Positions 9,801 through 20,562 of a stretch of 45,549 bases of DNA are shown here, in pieces; the first letter of the stretch is position 1; every line of letters begins with the position of its first letter. The translations under genes and the position numbers were made by a program. The notes beneath the pieces are model-generated. The model was not told the DNA's origin and ran no database searches. It was given only the letters and a program-made list of their open reading frames with translations. Source of the stretch: Phaeoceros laevis (Eukaryota > Anthocerotophyta > Anthocerotopsida > Notothyladales); the NCBI GenBank assembly GCA_049999765.1, contig JBNGIQ010009234.1, positions 185,557 through 231,105 of the forward strand, in the 5' to 3' direction.

Positions 9801-12728
9801 ATAGAAGACTAGTTCAGTCCCGTAAGGTGATGAAGAATCTTGACTTTTGTAGGCACGGGTTTTGGAGTTCGTCCAGAAAGAGATGTACAGCAAGGCTGTT
9901 CATGCTTTTTCTGAGCTTGGTGATGATGAGGACCTCGGTCCTGCTGATTGGGCAGTTGTGCGGGAGTACTTAACCTGTATAAGTGCAAGCTCAGAGGAAA
10001 AGCAGGTGGTGCGCTCGCCTACATGTGAAGCTGACTTGCAACTCTTGCTGGTTCAAGATGCTCGCATTCGTTTCTTGAATGGTTAGTATCAGAGTGCTTC
10101 GTAGATTCCTTCTGCATATGTTTTGGGATGGTTAGCATTCTGACTGCTGTCAGAGATCCTCGCTTGATAATTTCTAGGTCTGCAAGCAGCATACTGGGGA
10201 ATGTTGGAAGAGGGCAGAATAACACAAACAGCAACCATCCTTCTCATGCAGTCTGTTAATGAGGCGCTTGATGAGGTGGCTCGTTCTAACTCAATAATCA
10301 GTGATTGGAAAGGTCTTGCCAGTTATGTGCGCTTCCCCGAGCACTACAAATATGTGCAGAGAAGGAATACACACTTAGCTTGGCTTCCCGAAGGTCTTAC
10401 AACCTTCATCTTAGTTCAACGGTTAGAACTAGCGTGCTACATCTCTGCAGCATTTCTCAGGGGTCACCGACTGGCTCGTCTGCAATTACACGAGTTTCTT
10501 GGTACATTTCTATCCATATCATACAACGCAGCGATATGTAAGCTGGGCCCTGTCCGGTTGATGTCCAAACTAATTCTGCGCAACGGACAACAGCATAACG
10601 TGGTTGCTTTCAGGAGGAACGCCCCTGGCTGTGACCGTGTTGAAGGAGAGTGAGGCTCAAGAAGTATATGCTCAAACGTTTCTTGAAGATGTCCGGATCA
10701 TACTCCCTCAGGTTAGTAGGTTGTCAAATGTTGACAGCAGCTCCCCTGAGGTCTTGCAAGGTTGACCCTTAATTTTCATTTAATCTCGAAGAAGTGTTTG
10801 CCAGGTGCTACGTGTTCTGAAAAACAGGCAGATTACAAGGGCAACTTTGCAGCATCTAAGTACTTACGTGCAAGTCCTTGAGCATTCTGGGCTGCTCGAA
10901 GGGAAAGAAGCTGCTGAATTGCAGCTCAATGTTGAGGTCAGTATATAACAAAAGTGAGATTGGGCATTCTAGATTTGTAACCAAACCTAACCAGGCTATG
11001 ATCCTCGTTTCCAGATGAGTATCAAGAGGCTACTTAGGAGCCCCCCTTTGGTGAAAATTGTAGCACCATTGGAAGTATTAACGGTTCAGCCCTTTTTGGG
11101 GGCCCTACCTGAAAACATTCGAGAGTTGCTATCAAATTCAGCACAGGAATACATGAGACTGCGGCAAGGCATCATATATATGCAAGGTTCAAAACCTGAT
11201 GGCATTTGGTTGATTGCAAACGGGGTGGTGAAGGTAAGTTGTGGCATCATACGAGCCAGTAAAGACTTGACTAGAGTCCAGTTTGTGCTGGCCATGAACA
11301 TACATTTTAGTGTGTCGCTGATACCCTCACCTGTGACACAACCTGTACATGCAGTGGAGTCAGGAGGAGTATGCAGACCAATATCTGGTTAACCCAACTT
11401 TCTTGCACGGAACAACTCTGGGGTTATACGAAGTCCTCACAGGCACTCGTCGCCTTTGTCGTATAGTCACAACCACCGCGGCCCATTGTTTTTTCATCGA
11501 GAGGGATAAGTTGCTGAGCGCAGTACAATGCGATCCTGATTTAGAAACTTTCTTCTGGATGGTAATAGTTTACTTTTTTCTGTTCATTCGAGACGTGCTT
11601 CTGTTCAAGGCGTCTAAGCTGGCTAGAACTTACAACCTATATGGTGACATCCCTGCAGGAAAGTGCGTTAGTAGTTGCAAAAATCGTCTTTCACAAGGTA
11701 CTCCAGTCGATGACAATCCAGGAATTGCGAGGTCTCGTATCTGCAACTGGTGAGTTGCATCATTTTGTCACTGGGGAAGTTATTCAGCTGCAACCTGGTG
11801 AGCTTGGCATACTACTGGAAGGCTTCATCAGACTTAACAACAGTGATACTATCATCTCAGCTCCATCAGGACTTTCACCACATACAGGTGCAGAATCTGC
11901 AAACCATAGCATTGGCTCACAGCAGTGCGGAGCTTTCCATCGTGCTTGAGCCCTCTGCAGCACTAGAGATTTGTTTCAGCTTATATTTTCATGAACTGGT
12001 TCACCACTTCCCCGATGCAGGACACAGCCGAAATGCTGAGAGGGCCACTCATTACAATGCGGAGACCCGTACCCAGGTGTTAGTGTTTCGGTATGAAGTG
12101 TTCCCGACCAGAGGGCTTGCTGGACCGAGTCTGCCCCAGTCATATTCGTGGATCGATGGCGAAAGGCCTGGGTTGCTGAACTCTGGACCCAGTGACTTAC
12201 GGGCTGATATCCCTCCAGCTGCAGCTTCAAGGCGGAAGTCATCTGGGTACATTAGGAGAGCGGCAGAACTCGGTGTTTTTGGAAGCCAGGTACTTGTGAA
12301 GTTTCATTGCGCTGGTACTGACCTCGTATTTGCGAGCAAGTGTGAATTCATGACGCTTTCAGTTGCTGGCGCTAAAGCGGAAAGTCTTTTAACAGGAGAA
12401 AGTTCTTGAGGGACCTGATCTGTTGGGTGCGGATGGTACCTCGACTTACGTGCGTCGCGCATCTGTAGCATCGCTGGTAAAGAAGGTCATGTCTGTAGAG
12501 TCTGCACAGGTACTCCAGGTGATAGAGCAAATGCAAACGACGGAGCCAGTGGAAGGCCGGTACTTGAGTGGGGACCTCCGCCTACCTCTGCTCAAACCCA
12601 GGAGGACAGCAAAAAGTACACCAGAGGCATCCGACGATGAGGAGGACACAGTGGAAATAGTGTCGTCCAGCAATTTGCTTGAGCATCTCAGGCTGAACAC
12701 TCCACCAGGGACACTGTCGAAATCATGA
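6809..12728 (+). CDS. SOS1: Plasma-membrane Na+/H+ antiporter SOS1 (NHX7 type), 23 exons
   Basis: It exports Na+ in exchange for H+ at the plasma membrane and is the output of the SOS salt-tolerance pathway. The ATG at 6809 gives MALPSSQTN, then the first membrane segment and GTRVPYTVALFLLG. Exons, approximate at the borders: 6809-6992, 7110-7160, 7282-7371, 7475-7551, 7665-7822, 7990-8092, 8184-8300, 8403-8455, 8575-8640, 8744-8787, 8926-8976, 9181-9366, 9470-9519, 9598-9704, 9853-10081, 10178-10501, 10614-10711, 10804-10936, 11015-11233, 11355-11561, 11660-11887, about 12022-12287, 12396-12728. Ion-path motifs include GGLLSATDPVAVVALLKDLG and GLRGAVALSLALS. Exons 19-21 encode the cytoplasmic cyclic-nucleotide-binding-like domain (LHGTTLGLYEVLTG). 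The protein is about 1,130 residues, the usual SOS1 size. The tail has SDDEEDTVEIVSSSNLLEHL, resembling the autoinhibitory region phosphorylated by SOS2. All conserved exons are in frame. Confidence 0.93.
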
Positions 12729-13057
12729 TCAACTCGGGTCCAGGAGTTACTCGGACGTGTGGCATAGTGAGCACAGCTGTTGCAGTCGATGACCCTTACG
12801 ACTTTGAGTGTAGACCATTTTTTAATTTAAAAGCTGGGGCTTCCGACTGCTTCTTTCGGAGTGTTTCGTCACGCATGAGGTGCGCCAGCCCCTGCACACA
12901 GTTGCATCCTGGCCTTCGAAATTTGAACCTGAGGGTTTTGCGTGCGAACTAACAAAACGCATTCAAGCTAAAGCACACAGTCTTGAGCCTTTGAGAAAGC
13001 TGGGGCCCAGGCCTGGGCCTGGTGATCACTCGAGACTAATGATAACTCCAATGCCCT

Positions 13058-13083
13058 GAAGACCTGAAGGTCTTCAGGTCTTC
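13058..13083. repeat. Inverted repeat between convergent SOS1 and KUP genes
   Basis: GAAGACCTGAA and TTCAGGTCTTC form a perfect 11-bp stem with a 4-base loop (GGTC). It lies in the ~400-bp tail-to-tail space between the SOS1 stop and the KUP terminal codons, so it may be transcribed in both 3' UTRs. The rest of 12729-13130 holds no gene. Confidence 0.7.
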
Positions 13084-13130
13084 ACACCGCATGGAGGTCA
13101 AGTTGCTGCCATCGGAGGACGCTAAACTAG

Positions 13131-16100
13131 TCACCCCTCCAAATTGTAGAACATCCCCACCTCGAGGAGATTGGGCGCTGGAATTTTGAGATCAGCGATA
13201 GAGGACCTGCAGTTGGTGTGAAGACTGTAGAAGAGATGGTGGACCACAAACCTCTGGAACCACCCCGCATCCTTGTTAAGCTTCACCTTGGCTTTTCCAA
13301 TCACATACACTGCCCCTTGCTCCGCTGCAGCTCGTAGTTTCTCCAGCTCCTCAGGGATTGCCCTCAAGAATTGTTTGGCGCCGTCGCCCTTTGACTTCCG
13401 CAGCGTACTGGCGTGCAGCCAGCTGCTTGCTCTCCAAGTAGTCGTTGAGGCAACTGATGAGCTGGGCCATGAATCCCCGGTCGGACACATCTACGAGGTC
13501 CTTGTAGCCATAGCGCGCCACGCAGCGGTAGACGCCTCCACCCCCTACCCTGCCCACCAGGAACCGCTCGCTGGGCAGCACGGTCTTCACTGGCAGGAAG
13601 CGCACAGTGGTGAAAACCATGATCTGATGCAAGCTGCGGACGTTGGTCACAAAGTGAGTGAAGACAGGGGGCGGCCCATCCAGCAGATCGCTGTAGAAGA
13701 AGCAGATGCCGGGAACCCTCTGCAGGTTGGTCCCAGGGAGCAGCTCTTGCAACTTATCCGAGGACAGCCTGTTCTGGACTTTTCCAGGTGAGCATCAGGG
13801 AGAGAAAGATGGTGGCTATCGCGAACGGCACCCAACCACCCTGTGGTAGACTACTTTGTTCAGCACTGCTGAAATGTACACTCCCTCGATCGACATGAAG
13901 AATACGAAGAAGACGAGGATGATAGGCCAGGCAGTTTGCCAGATGACCAGCATCACCAGCGTGACCAGGCAAGTTGTGATGGCCATGACGAACATCACAG
14001 CAACCCCTGCATAACGTGGACCATGTCAAAAGCAGAGCAGCTATCTGGAAGGGTTCGTAGAACTTGGCAGCTGAAACCAGCAGCATCGGGAGCACGTACA
14101 TGTCATACACCTGTGGACACTCAGTTGTACAGGGAGGCTCTTACGGAAAGCGTTTCCTATCTGGGTTGCATCACGGAATCCGAGCACCACTGCAAGACAG
14201 AGAATCATGAGGGTGTAATTTGCTCCTGGGCTGTAGATCTGGCCAGCCTCCTTTCTTTTCCGACGTGTGGATTATCTTGACTCGAGGAAAGCAGCCAAGG
14301 GACACAGACTGCTTGATGATGGAGAAGGTGGCAGAAATCAAGGCCTGACTGGCAACTATGGCAGCCAGAGTTGAAACCAGGAACATGGGCCAGTACACGC
14401 TGGTTGGGATATAGAAGCAAAAAACGTTTTGTCCAGAGAGCTAGGATTAGCAATCTGGAACGCAGTTTGTCCTGCGTATGTCAGGACCAGTGAGCATACA
14501 CGACAGCCGTGAAAGCAATCTGCACATGTGTCGGATCAACCACAAACAGGTTAACTCTCACTGCAAATGCTTTCAAAATGAAGTTTTTGCACAACCTATC
14601 CCTGATATCAAATTTTCAAGGCCTTCAAATGTGTGTGTTTCCAGGTTGAATTACTTGGATAGCTTGTTTACTAAAATGGCCCAGATCGCAGAACATAGAG
14701 CTCTTCGGCTCCTGCACCCCGCGCGTGTACTAATCAGCCCATGCTATAAATTAGCAAGAACTGTGTGGGCGGAAGCTTAACGTCGCACTGTCTTCTTGAA
14801 AGAACAAACCTGTGATATCAAGCACGACGCCACTTAGCACTTCCCAACCGTGTTTTCCGTTGTTTTGAAAGAAGCGAATGACGTAGTGTGGCGAGAGGCC
14901 CTGAACACTCCTGGGTAGTACTTGGCTGTTGTACACTCTGATAATGGGTGTGAACAGAAACCAGCACACCATGACCGGAGACAACAGAGAAGCCACCTTG
15001 GACGTGCCAAATCTCTGGAGTAGAAACAGCAGCAGCAGTGTGACGGCTGATATGGCAACGACAGCACCTGCAACATTGAAAAAGAAGGAACATTCAGACA
15101 GACGGATGAATATATGTTCAAAGGGCTACTGCTCTTGAACAGTACCTTGGCTGATGGTATTTCCTTCCACTCCTTTTCGGTTAGCTTTCTCCTGTTGAAT
15201 TCCAACAATCGCTGACATCACTGCAGGGCAAGGAGCTTGGACCAAGTGAGATGTTCATGCCTAAGGCTTTGTAAAATATTGAACTGATGTTGCCCAGTGG
15301 TAAAAATAACCTGATATAGCCGGAGTCAGGACCCCATCGCCAATCACCATGCTTTGTCCCAGTCATGACAAGCACAAGCAACACCCTCTGTGCAATTTTA
15401 CTCCGTTCAAGAAATAGTTCGACTCCTGAATGGATGCCCCTACTTCTTTTGCTGAAGTACTAGAGCTGCGCGTCAGACTGCAGTGGAGCGTATTGCCTTC
15501 CCGCTGTCGGGCGTGTTGGCATAGCTTGGAATCCAGTGCAAAGGTGCCACCTGCAGATGTACATCTTGCCGTTTACTTCAAGGACGAACGATGTCTGATC
15601 CAACAGGATAGGAGCCGCTGAAATTGCTGGGTATACGTGGTTCGTGATCAGCATGCGCAAGTCACCAGGGTCGATTCCTACCTTCTCCATGGTCGTCGGC
15701 TCGGAGCACAACGAAGACGTATTTGATGAGGGCAATCAATACATGTGAGAGTCCAGAACATGATACTCATCACCCCCAGAAAATCCTCCGTGGTGGGATC
15801 GGTGAGTTTAGTTGAAGAGTAGACATATATATAAAGGAGAAGTTCCAAGGTCCCCGTAAACAACACCGAGTGTCTGGTAAGTGGTTCCCCAGGTGCTGTA
15901 CTTCTGCGCAGCAGCAAAGATCAAATTGAGAGCTCGGTTTGAACACCACAGACAGCAGTTTGAACACGTACTTTCAAGACATCACAAGTTTCAGCTTTCC
16001 AACGACTGTATCGAACAACTTGTTTACCAGGTCCTTCTTCTCGTTGACGAAGGGTGCCAGGTGAGTGTTGAACTTGCGTTCGGAACTGAATTGGTCCAGC

Positions 16101-16255
16101 GTAGGATGTGATCCCACCACCTGATCATCGGTGGTGAAATGTTCTTCGAATTCCTCCAACTCCAAGTCGGCTGGGGCCACATGGCTGTTGTCCATGGCCA
16201 TCGCGCTCCCCCCCGATCCGTTGATATGGCTACGCGCTCCCAGCTCCGCATCCAT
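13131..16255 (-). pseudogene. KUP/HAK/KT potassium transporter, frameshifted (probable pseudogene)
   Basis: The family moves K+ (H+-coupled) into cells. The N-terminus starts MDAELGARSHING at 16255. Hallmarks then follow in order: QTLGVVYGDLGTSPLY (~15850), KYVFVVLRADDHGEG (~15700), MVIGDGVLTPAIS (~15330), SPHYVIRFFQNNGKHGW (~14890), DLGHFSKQAIQ (~14670), LTYAGQTAFQI (~14470), [20 protein letters not shown] and [11 protein letters not shown] (~14350), [12 protein letters not shown] (~14170), FVFFMSIEGVYISAVLNKV (~13890), RVPGICFFYSDLL (~13705), RYGYKDLVD (~13510) and the terminal NCRSS...VGMFYNLEG. Between nearly every pair the frame changes by small indels (see findings) and no intron explains the shift, while several GT-AG splice sites remain intact. 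A gene copy decaying in place fits best. Local sequence error is the alternative, but neighbouring SOS1, MORC and PEPC are clean. It lies tail-to-tail with SOS1. Confidence 0.85.
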
Positions 16256-16994
16256 GTCTTGAGCGTGCTCTCTAAAACGCAATTTCAATTTCAAGCGCAA
16301 GCTCCCTAAATTTTTGAGAACGTGCACACGTCCCGATCGTGAAGCTAGAATGGAAAAGAATCAATTGCAAGGAGCTGGCTGGTGTGAGGAATGCGCAACG
16401 AACCAGGTTTTCTGTCACAGTGCCAGAGAACTAGAGTTGCAGCAAGCTAGCGCTAGCTCTGAGCAGTAATGAGCAATGTTGTCACTTGAGAGGAGTACTC
16501 CAAGGCTCTGACCGGAGCGAACTCACGAAAACGAACTCCAGCCTTCCACCAATTCGCGGGAGTGACGTCTGCAGGCGAAGAAGCATCCATCCGACTGACT
16601 CGCGTTCACCAATGCTTCCCACAACAGCCGAGCAGGGCCCTGCGCGTCCACCCCGAGTTAGTCTGGTACCTTTCACGCGGCAATCGGAGCACTCGAGTGA
16701 CTCAAATAGTGGTGGCTGCCCCGAAGGAGGCTTCATGAAATCTCGTGCCCAGACGATTTGGGAGGGTCCGCCAAGGGTCTCGAAAGCCGTCTAAATGCAT
16801 TATTGCTGCTTCAAGAAAGCACTTGGAGGGTCCCTTTAGAATGGTTACCTTGAGAATGCCTCACTTGCAGCACGAAAAAGTACCTCTCTGGAGGAGAGGC
16901 AGGCGTGACCTGAAAACTGCTTCTTACATGGGAGAAGTTTACGATGGCAAGTGGGGGGAGGGAGATCTGCTCATCATTTGGCACGCGTTTAGTT

Positions 16995-17690
16995 GTCATA
17001 GATGCCCTTGAAGGATACCCACAGTTGTAAACAGCAAATCAACCAATTCTGGAGCACAACATCATTCATGGCTGGGCCCATGTCCTCCTCAATCTGTCAC
17101 CTCATTTGAGGAAGGCTTTTGCATGAAACCCCTTGGCGAACTCTAGCCTTGCAATTAGTAGAGAACTTTCATGCAGACATGTGGCCACTTGCGGTTTATG
17201 TTCCTGGCCTGGCTCACAGTCCAGGGAAAAAATCACCTAAACTACGGGCATTCATGAAATATCGACCGTTTCCATCTAGAAAAAAACACATGATGATCCT
17301 AATCCATTGCGCTAAACAGCTTAGGAATGCATGTGGATGGCGAAGCAGCAGTGGTTGTAAGGATCCTGCAAAGACGAGGTTTGCCTGTGACAACATCGTG
17401 CTTATAACCGCAGAGTAGTTGCAACCGTGTCACGAAAGTCTGGTTGACCAAGATATTGGTCCCCACACTCCACACTCCTCTTAGCTCCACTGCATGTACA
17501 GAAGGAAGTGGTGAGAGCGCCATCCTAGGGCTCAGGTCAAAGGCATCCCAAGAATGTTTTTGTTGCAAGCAAGATACTTCATCAACATACCTTCAGTACT
17601 CTTCTGACGACCACACAGCCAACTGCTTCAGGTTTTGAACCTTTGCTTGTTTAGGACTGCTTGCCACAGTCTCATGAATATATGTTGAAT
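16995..17690 (-). pseudogene. Decayed copy of SOS1 exons 19-21
   Basis: Read on the minus strand, 17590-17680 matches the end of SOS1 exon 19, sharing ATGAGACTG-GGCAAG and GGTTCAAAACCTGA and ending in the equivalent donor GAAGGTATGTT. 17330-17480 matches exon 20, with GACCAATATCT, GGTTATA, GTCACAGGCA and CACAACCACTGCTGC preserved or nearly so. About 17000-17180 matches exon 21 (ESALVVAKI appears as ESSLLIARL, and GILLEGF as GILQGH). The exon-21 acceptor CTGCAG has become CTGCAT, and frameshifts and stops interrupt the frame. It is a non-functional relic of a second SOS1, opposite in orientation to the intact gene. Flanking minus-strand sequence (16480-16990 and 18110-18514) may be further eroded parts, which I could not align with confidence. 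Confidence 0.75.
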
Positions 17691-17699
17691 CTTGTACAG

Positions 17700-19147
17700 A
17701 AATCTATGCATGCGGCCCACGGGCTCAAAATTGATATTCGAAGTCCAACCATCTAATAAGGAAGCCCGAAATGTTCCTCAGAAGGAGAACCGCAGATACC
17801 ATGACAAAATGCCAATTCTACTTCTACCATATTCTCCCAAGCTTCATACCAGATCAGGGGTGCCCGGCACGCAGTCGGCAGGACAGGGAAATTCTTGCCT
17901 TGCCTCGGAGGCATATCCATCAGCTTCAGAGCTGGGGAATTCATCTGTCAACCTGCTGTCCCTTGAGGTATAAATTACCAATCACTGTACAGGTGCCCTG
18001 CATTTCCTGTACTCATAATAGACGGTTACAGAAATGACTGGCTTGCTGTATCTCCTGAAGAACTAGCCCAAAGTACTGCAATGAACTCCGAACTGGCAAG
18101 TTTACCTCCTCAGCAAACCCCGAAGAGTTCAAGTTGGCAGCAACAACCTTGTTGTTTTATGGCACCGGCTGGTAACAGCCTATGTAACAGCAGGCCACTC
18201 CACCGCCCTCCTTGGTCTGCCAACCCGAAGGTCACAGCCTGCCGACACAGCTGATATGACTCCTCCATCCTGTGAATTGGAAGGCTGACACCTTCCTGCT
18301 GAGCCTCAGCTTCTTCTTTCAATCCAGCTTCTTTCAATCCCGCAAAGAACTGTTGAGAAGACTTCCTGCAGCCCTGATTGATGCAAGCTGAGCCCCGAGC
18401 TCCCTGGCGTCGCATCCAGACTTCGTTTCCACTGCACGCGCCGTGTTTCGTATATGCACGTCCGCCTATCTCCGTTCCCTCTGGTGTAACACAGCTGTTT
18501 TCGATTGCTTGCACTGGGTTGACATGCTATACATTATAGAAAGAATATGACACCTTTATGAATCATGGCTAGCATGTCCATTCCCATGGTCACAGGCATC
18601 CGAGAGCCGCTTCATCCGCAACCTTCTCATCTGCACGAAGTCAGCGATTCATGAGCGGGGCCCGCGTGGTGAGTCTGGTGACCACACAAACCCTAAATCG
18701 TTACGCATGGGTGGAGGCATGCATTGAACACACACTACTGTTGTACATACAAAAATAGCGGTGTATGTTTATTTGGCATCGCCCAGACAGTAGTAGTAGC
18801 GGATACGCGAAAAACGGTGCCACGACTGATGAGCACAAGGCAGTACGTGTACAGGAAAGAGCGGTGTAGCGCGGGATTGGGCGGGGAAGAATCGAAGGCA
18901 AGCCATCATCGGTGTTGCCGCAGCCGGAACCATTCCAGAGCCCGGAGATGAAAGCGGCGTAGGAGTAGAATCATCTGAGCACAAGAAGAAGAGCTTGGAA
19001 GCCAAGAAGAAGCGCAGAAAGGAGGACCGCCGAGAGCGGCGCCAGGACGACAAGGGCAAGGAGAAGAAAAAGAAGGCGTTGCCTCAGCTTCCAGCCATTC
19101 CTGCTGCCGCGGCCGCCGCCGGCGCTGTGCCGTCCGTAGCATCCGCA
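17700..19147. other. Intergenic region: possible SOS1-relic remainder and MED10 upstream region
   Basis: A minus frame at 18110-18514 (134 codons) contains KEEAEAQQE, faintly like SOS1 exon 17 (KESEAQEV), but is otherwise unrecognised. AAACCCTAA at 18688-18696 is a telo-box, common in promoters of plant housekeeping genes, about 460 bp before the MED10 ATG. No other gene is visible. Confidence 0.4.
18688..18696 (+). promoter_or_regulatory. Telo-box upstream of MED10
   Basis: The sequence AAACCCTAA matches the plant telo-box element often found near transcription starts of growth-related genes. Function here is inferred from position only. Confidence 0.3.
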
Positions 19148-20320
19148 ATGGATGGAGCTCCGGCGGCGGCAGCCCCTGGCCTTGGCGCTGGGGCCTCTGC
19201 GCCGGGAACGGCGTCACCCGCTGTGCCATTGAGCAGCAACCAGCAGGAGCAGGATGAGGGGGGGAACAGGATGGTACCGCAATCCAGCCCTGATCAGACA
19301 GCGGTGAGCGGCACTTCCGAATCTCTGCATCGCGCCATCTCGCTGCTTCACGAGATTGAGCTCAACGTCACGCAATTCACTCTCCACCAGCAGGTCCTCC
19401 TGCTGGACCGCATGTAAGAACTCCCAGCTCCTCTGACAGACTTTGTGTAGGAAAATTAGGATACCTGGCTGATCATGGTCGGCTGTGATGTGGGCCAGCA
19501 ATTCTTTTGTGATGGAGCTCTCCTCAATGCAAAATGCAGCAAGCGGATGCAACTTTCAGATCCCAATTGAAGTGATTCGGTGATTTTTCCACCTTTGCTA
19601 ATTCCAGCTGTTGCTGGCTATACGAACCGGGCGGCAGTCTTACTTTGTAAGGTTAGCTAGTCTGTTTGCAGCAGGTGGATAGCATAGGCAAGCCTCTTGC
19701 TGTCAGAGAGCTGGAAAGACATACCCACTGCCCATGCAGCTGATGAGTAACTCCCCCCTCTCGAGGTTGCTTGGAATGCATTTTTTATTTTTTTCTGATA
19801 GGGTGGTGGTGGATTAACATTCCTGAGTGCTGTGGGTTTGTTGCTGCAGCTTCATCGACGAGGGTAGGAATCCTGACCACTACACTAGAGATCTGCTCTC
19901 CAATTGTGTACAGCGAAACCAGGCTACCAAAGGCAAAGTCGATGCTTTCAAGGTTGGTTTGTGCTTCGCAGCTCAGCTGCAGTCTGCTAAAAGCACATGT
20001 AGGCTCATTCTTGTATAGGTTTTTTTCGTCTCCTTCACGGAAGCTGATTTCTACCCGAAACTGATTTAGGATCTGCGCAAGAGCCTTTTGGATGAGATTG
20101 ATGGAGCTTTTCCTGAAGAGACTGAGGCATTTCGCCAAATGCGATCAGTTAGTCTAGCGGTAAATATTAAGATGCCCCCGATAGCTCGTGTGGATTCACG
20201 GAGCACTCTTGTCCAAATCTCATGAGTGCATGTTCATGAATGTTTCAGGAGTCGAGGAGGCTTCAACAGGCCGCAAACACGCTCTCTAACGGAGATGCCA
20301 AAGTGAAGACGGAGCATTGA
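19148..20320 (+). CDS. MED10: Mediator complex subunit 10 (MED10/NUT2), 5 exons
   Basis: It is a middle-module subunit of Mediator, the co-activator linking transcription factors to RNA polymerase II. Exons 19148-19413, 19499-19579, 19850-19952, 20070-20159 and 20249-20320 sum to 204 codons with stop. The conserved Med10 core runs from about residue 55: LHRAISLLHEIELNVTQF, CNFQIPIEVIRFIDEG, NPDHYTRDLLSNCVQRNQ, TKGKVDAFKDLRKSLLDEI and FPEETEAFRQMR. The tail NTLSNGDAKVKTEH matches the plant MED10 C-terminus. The ATG at 19148 is chosen because the frame upstream stays open to a stop near 18829 but contains no ATG. That upstream frame encodes a Lys/Arg-rich then Ala-rich stretch (18995-19140), so an alternative upstream exon supplying a start cannot be excluded. 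Confidence 0.9.
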
Positions 20321-20562
20321 TTTGTTTCCTGTATAGAAAAGGGACGGCGAGCTTGTACAAAAAATGTGGATAAAATTTATCGAGAAGTACTGACTTGATG
20401 ACAGTCTTGTACATTAACCGGAAACTTTTGTTTCCAATCATTCAGGCGAAAGTAACTGACTCACTTTTAACCCCCAGTCAGTGTTGAGTTGCCTATGATA
20501 CTACGAGCTGTCAAAATTGTTATGTACACGCGTACCTGATTACAACTGCTCTTTCAACCTTC

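Noticed and set aside
18110-18514. A 134-codon minus-strand frame
   Set aside because: No convincing domain; a faint resemblance to SOS1 exon 17-18 is noted, but too weak to annotate.
18995-19147. N-terminal extension of MED10 (Lys/Arg-rich then Ala-rich)
   Set aside because: The frame is open but begins at TTG and has no ATG back to a stop near 18829, so it is probably 5' UTR unless an upstream exon exists.
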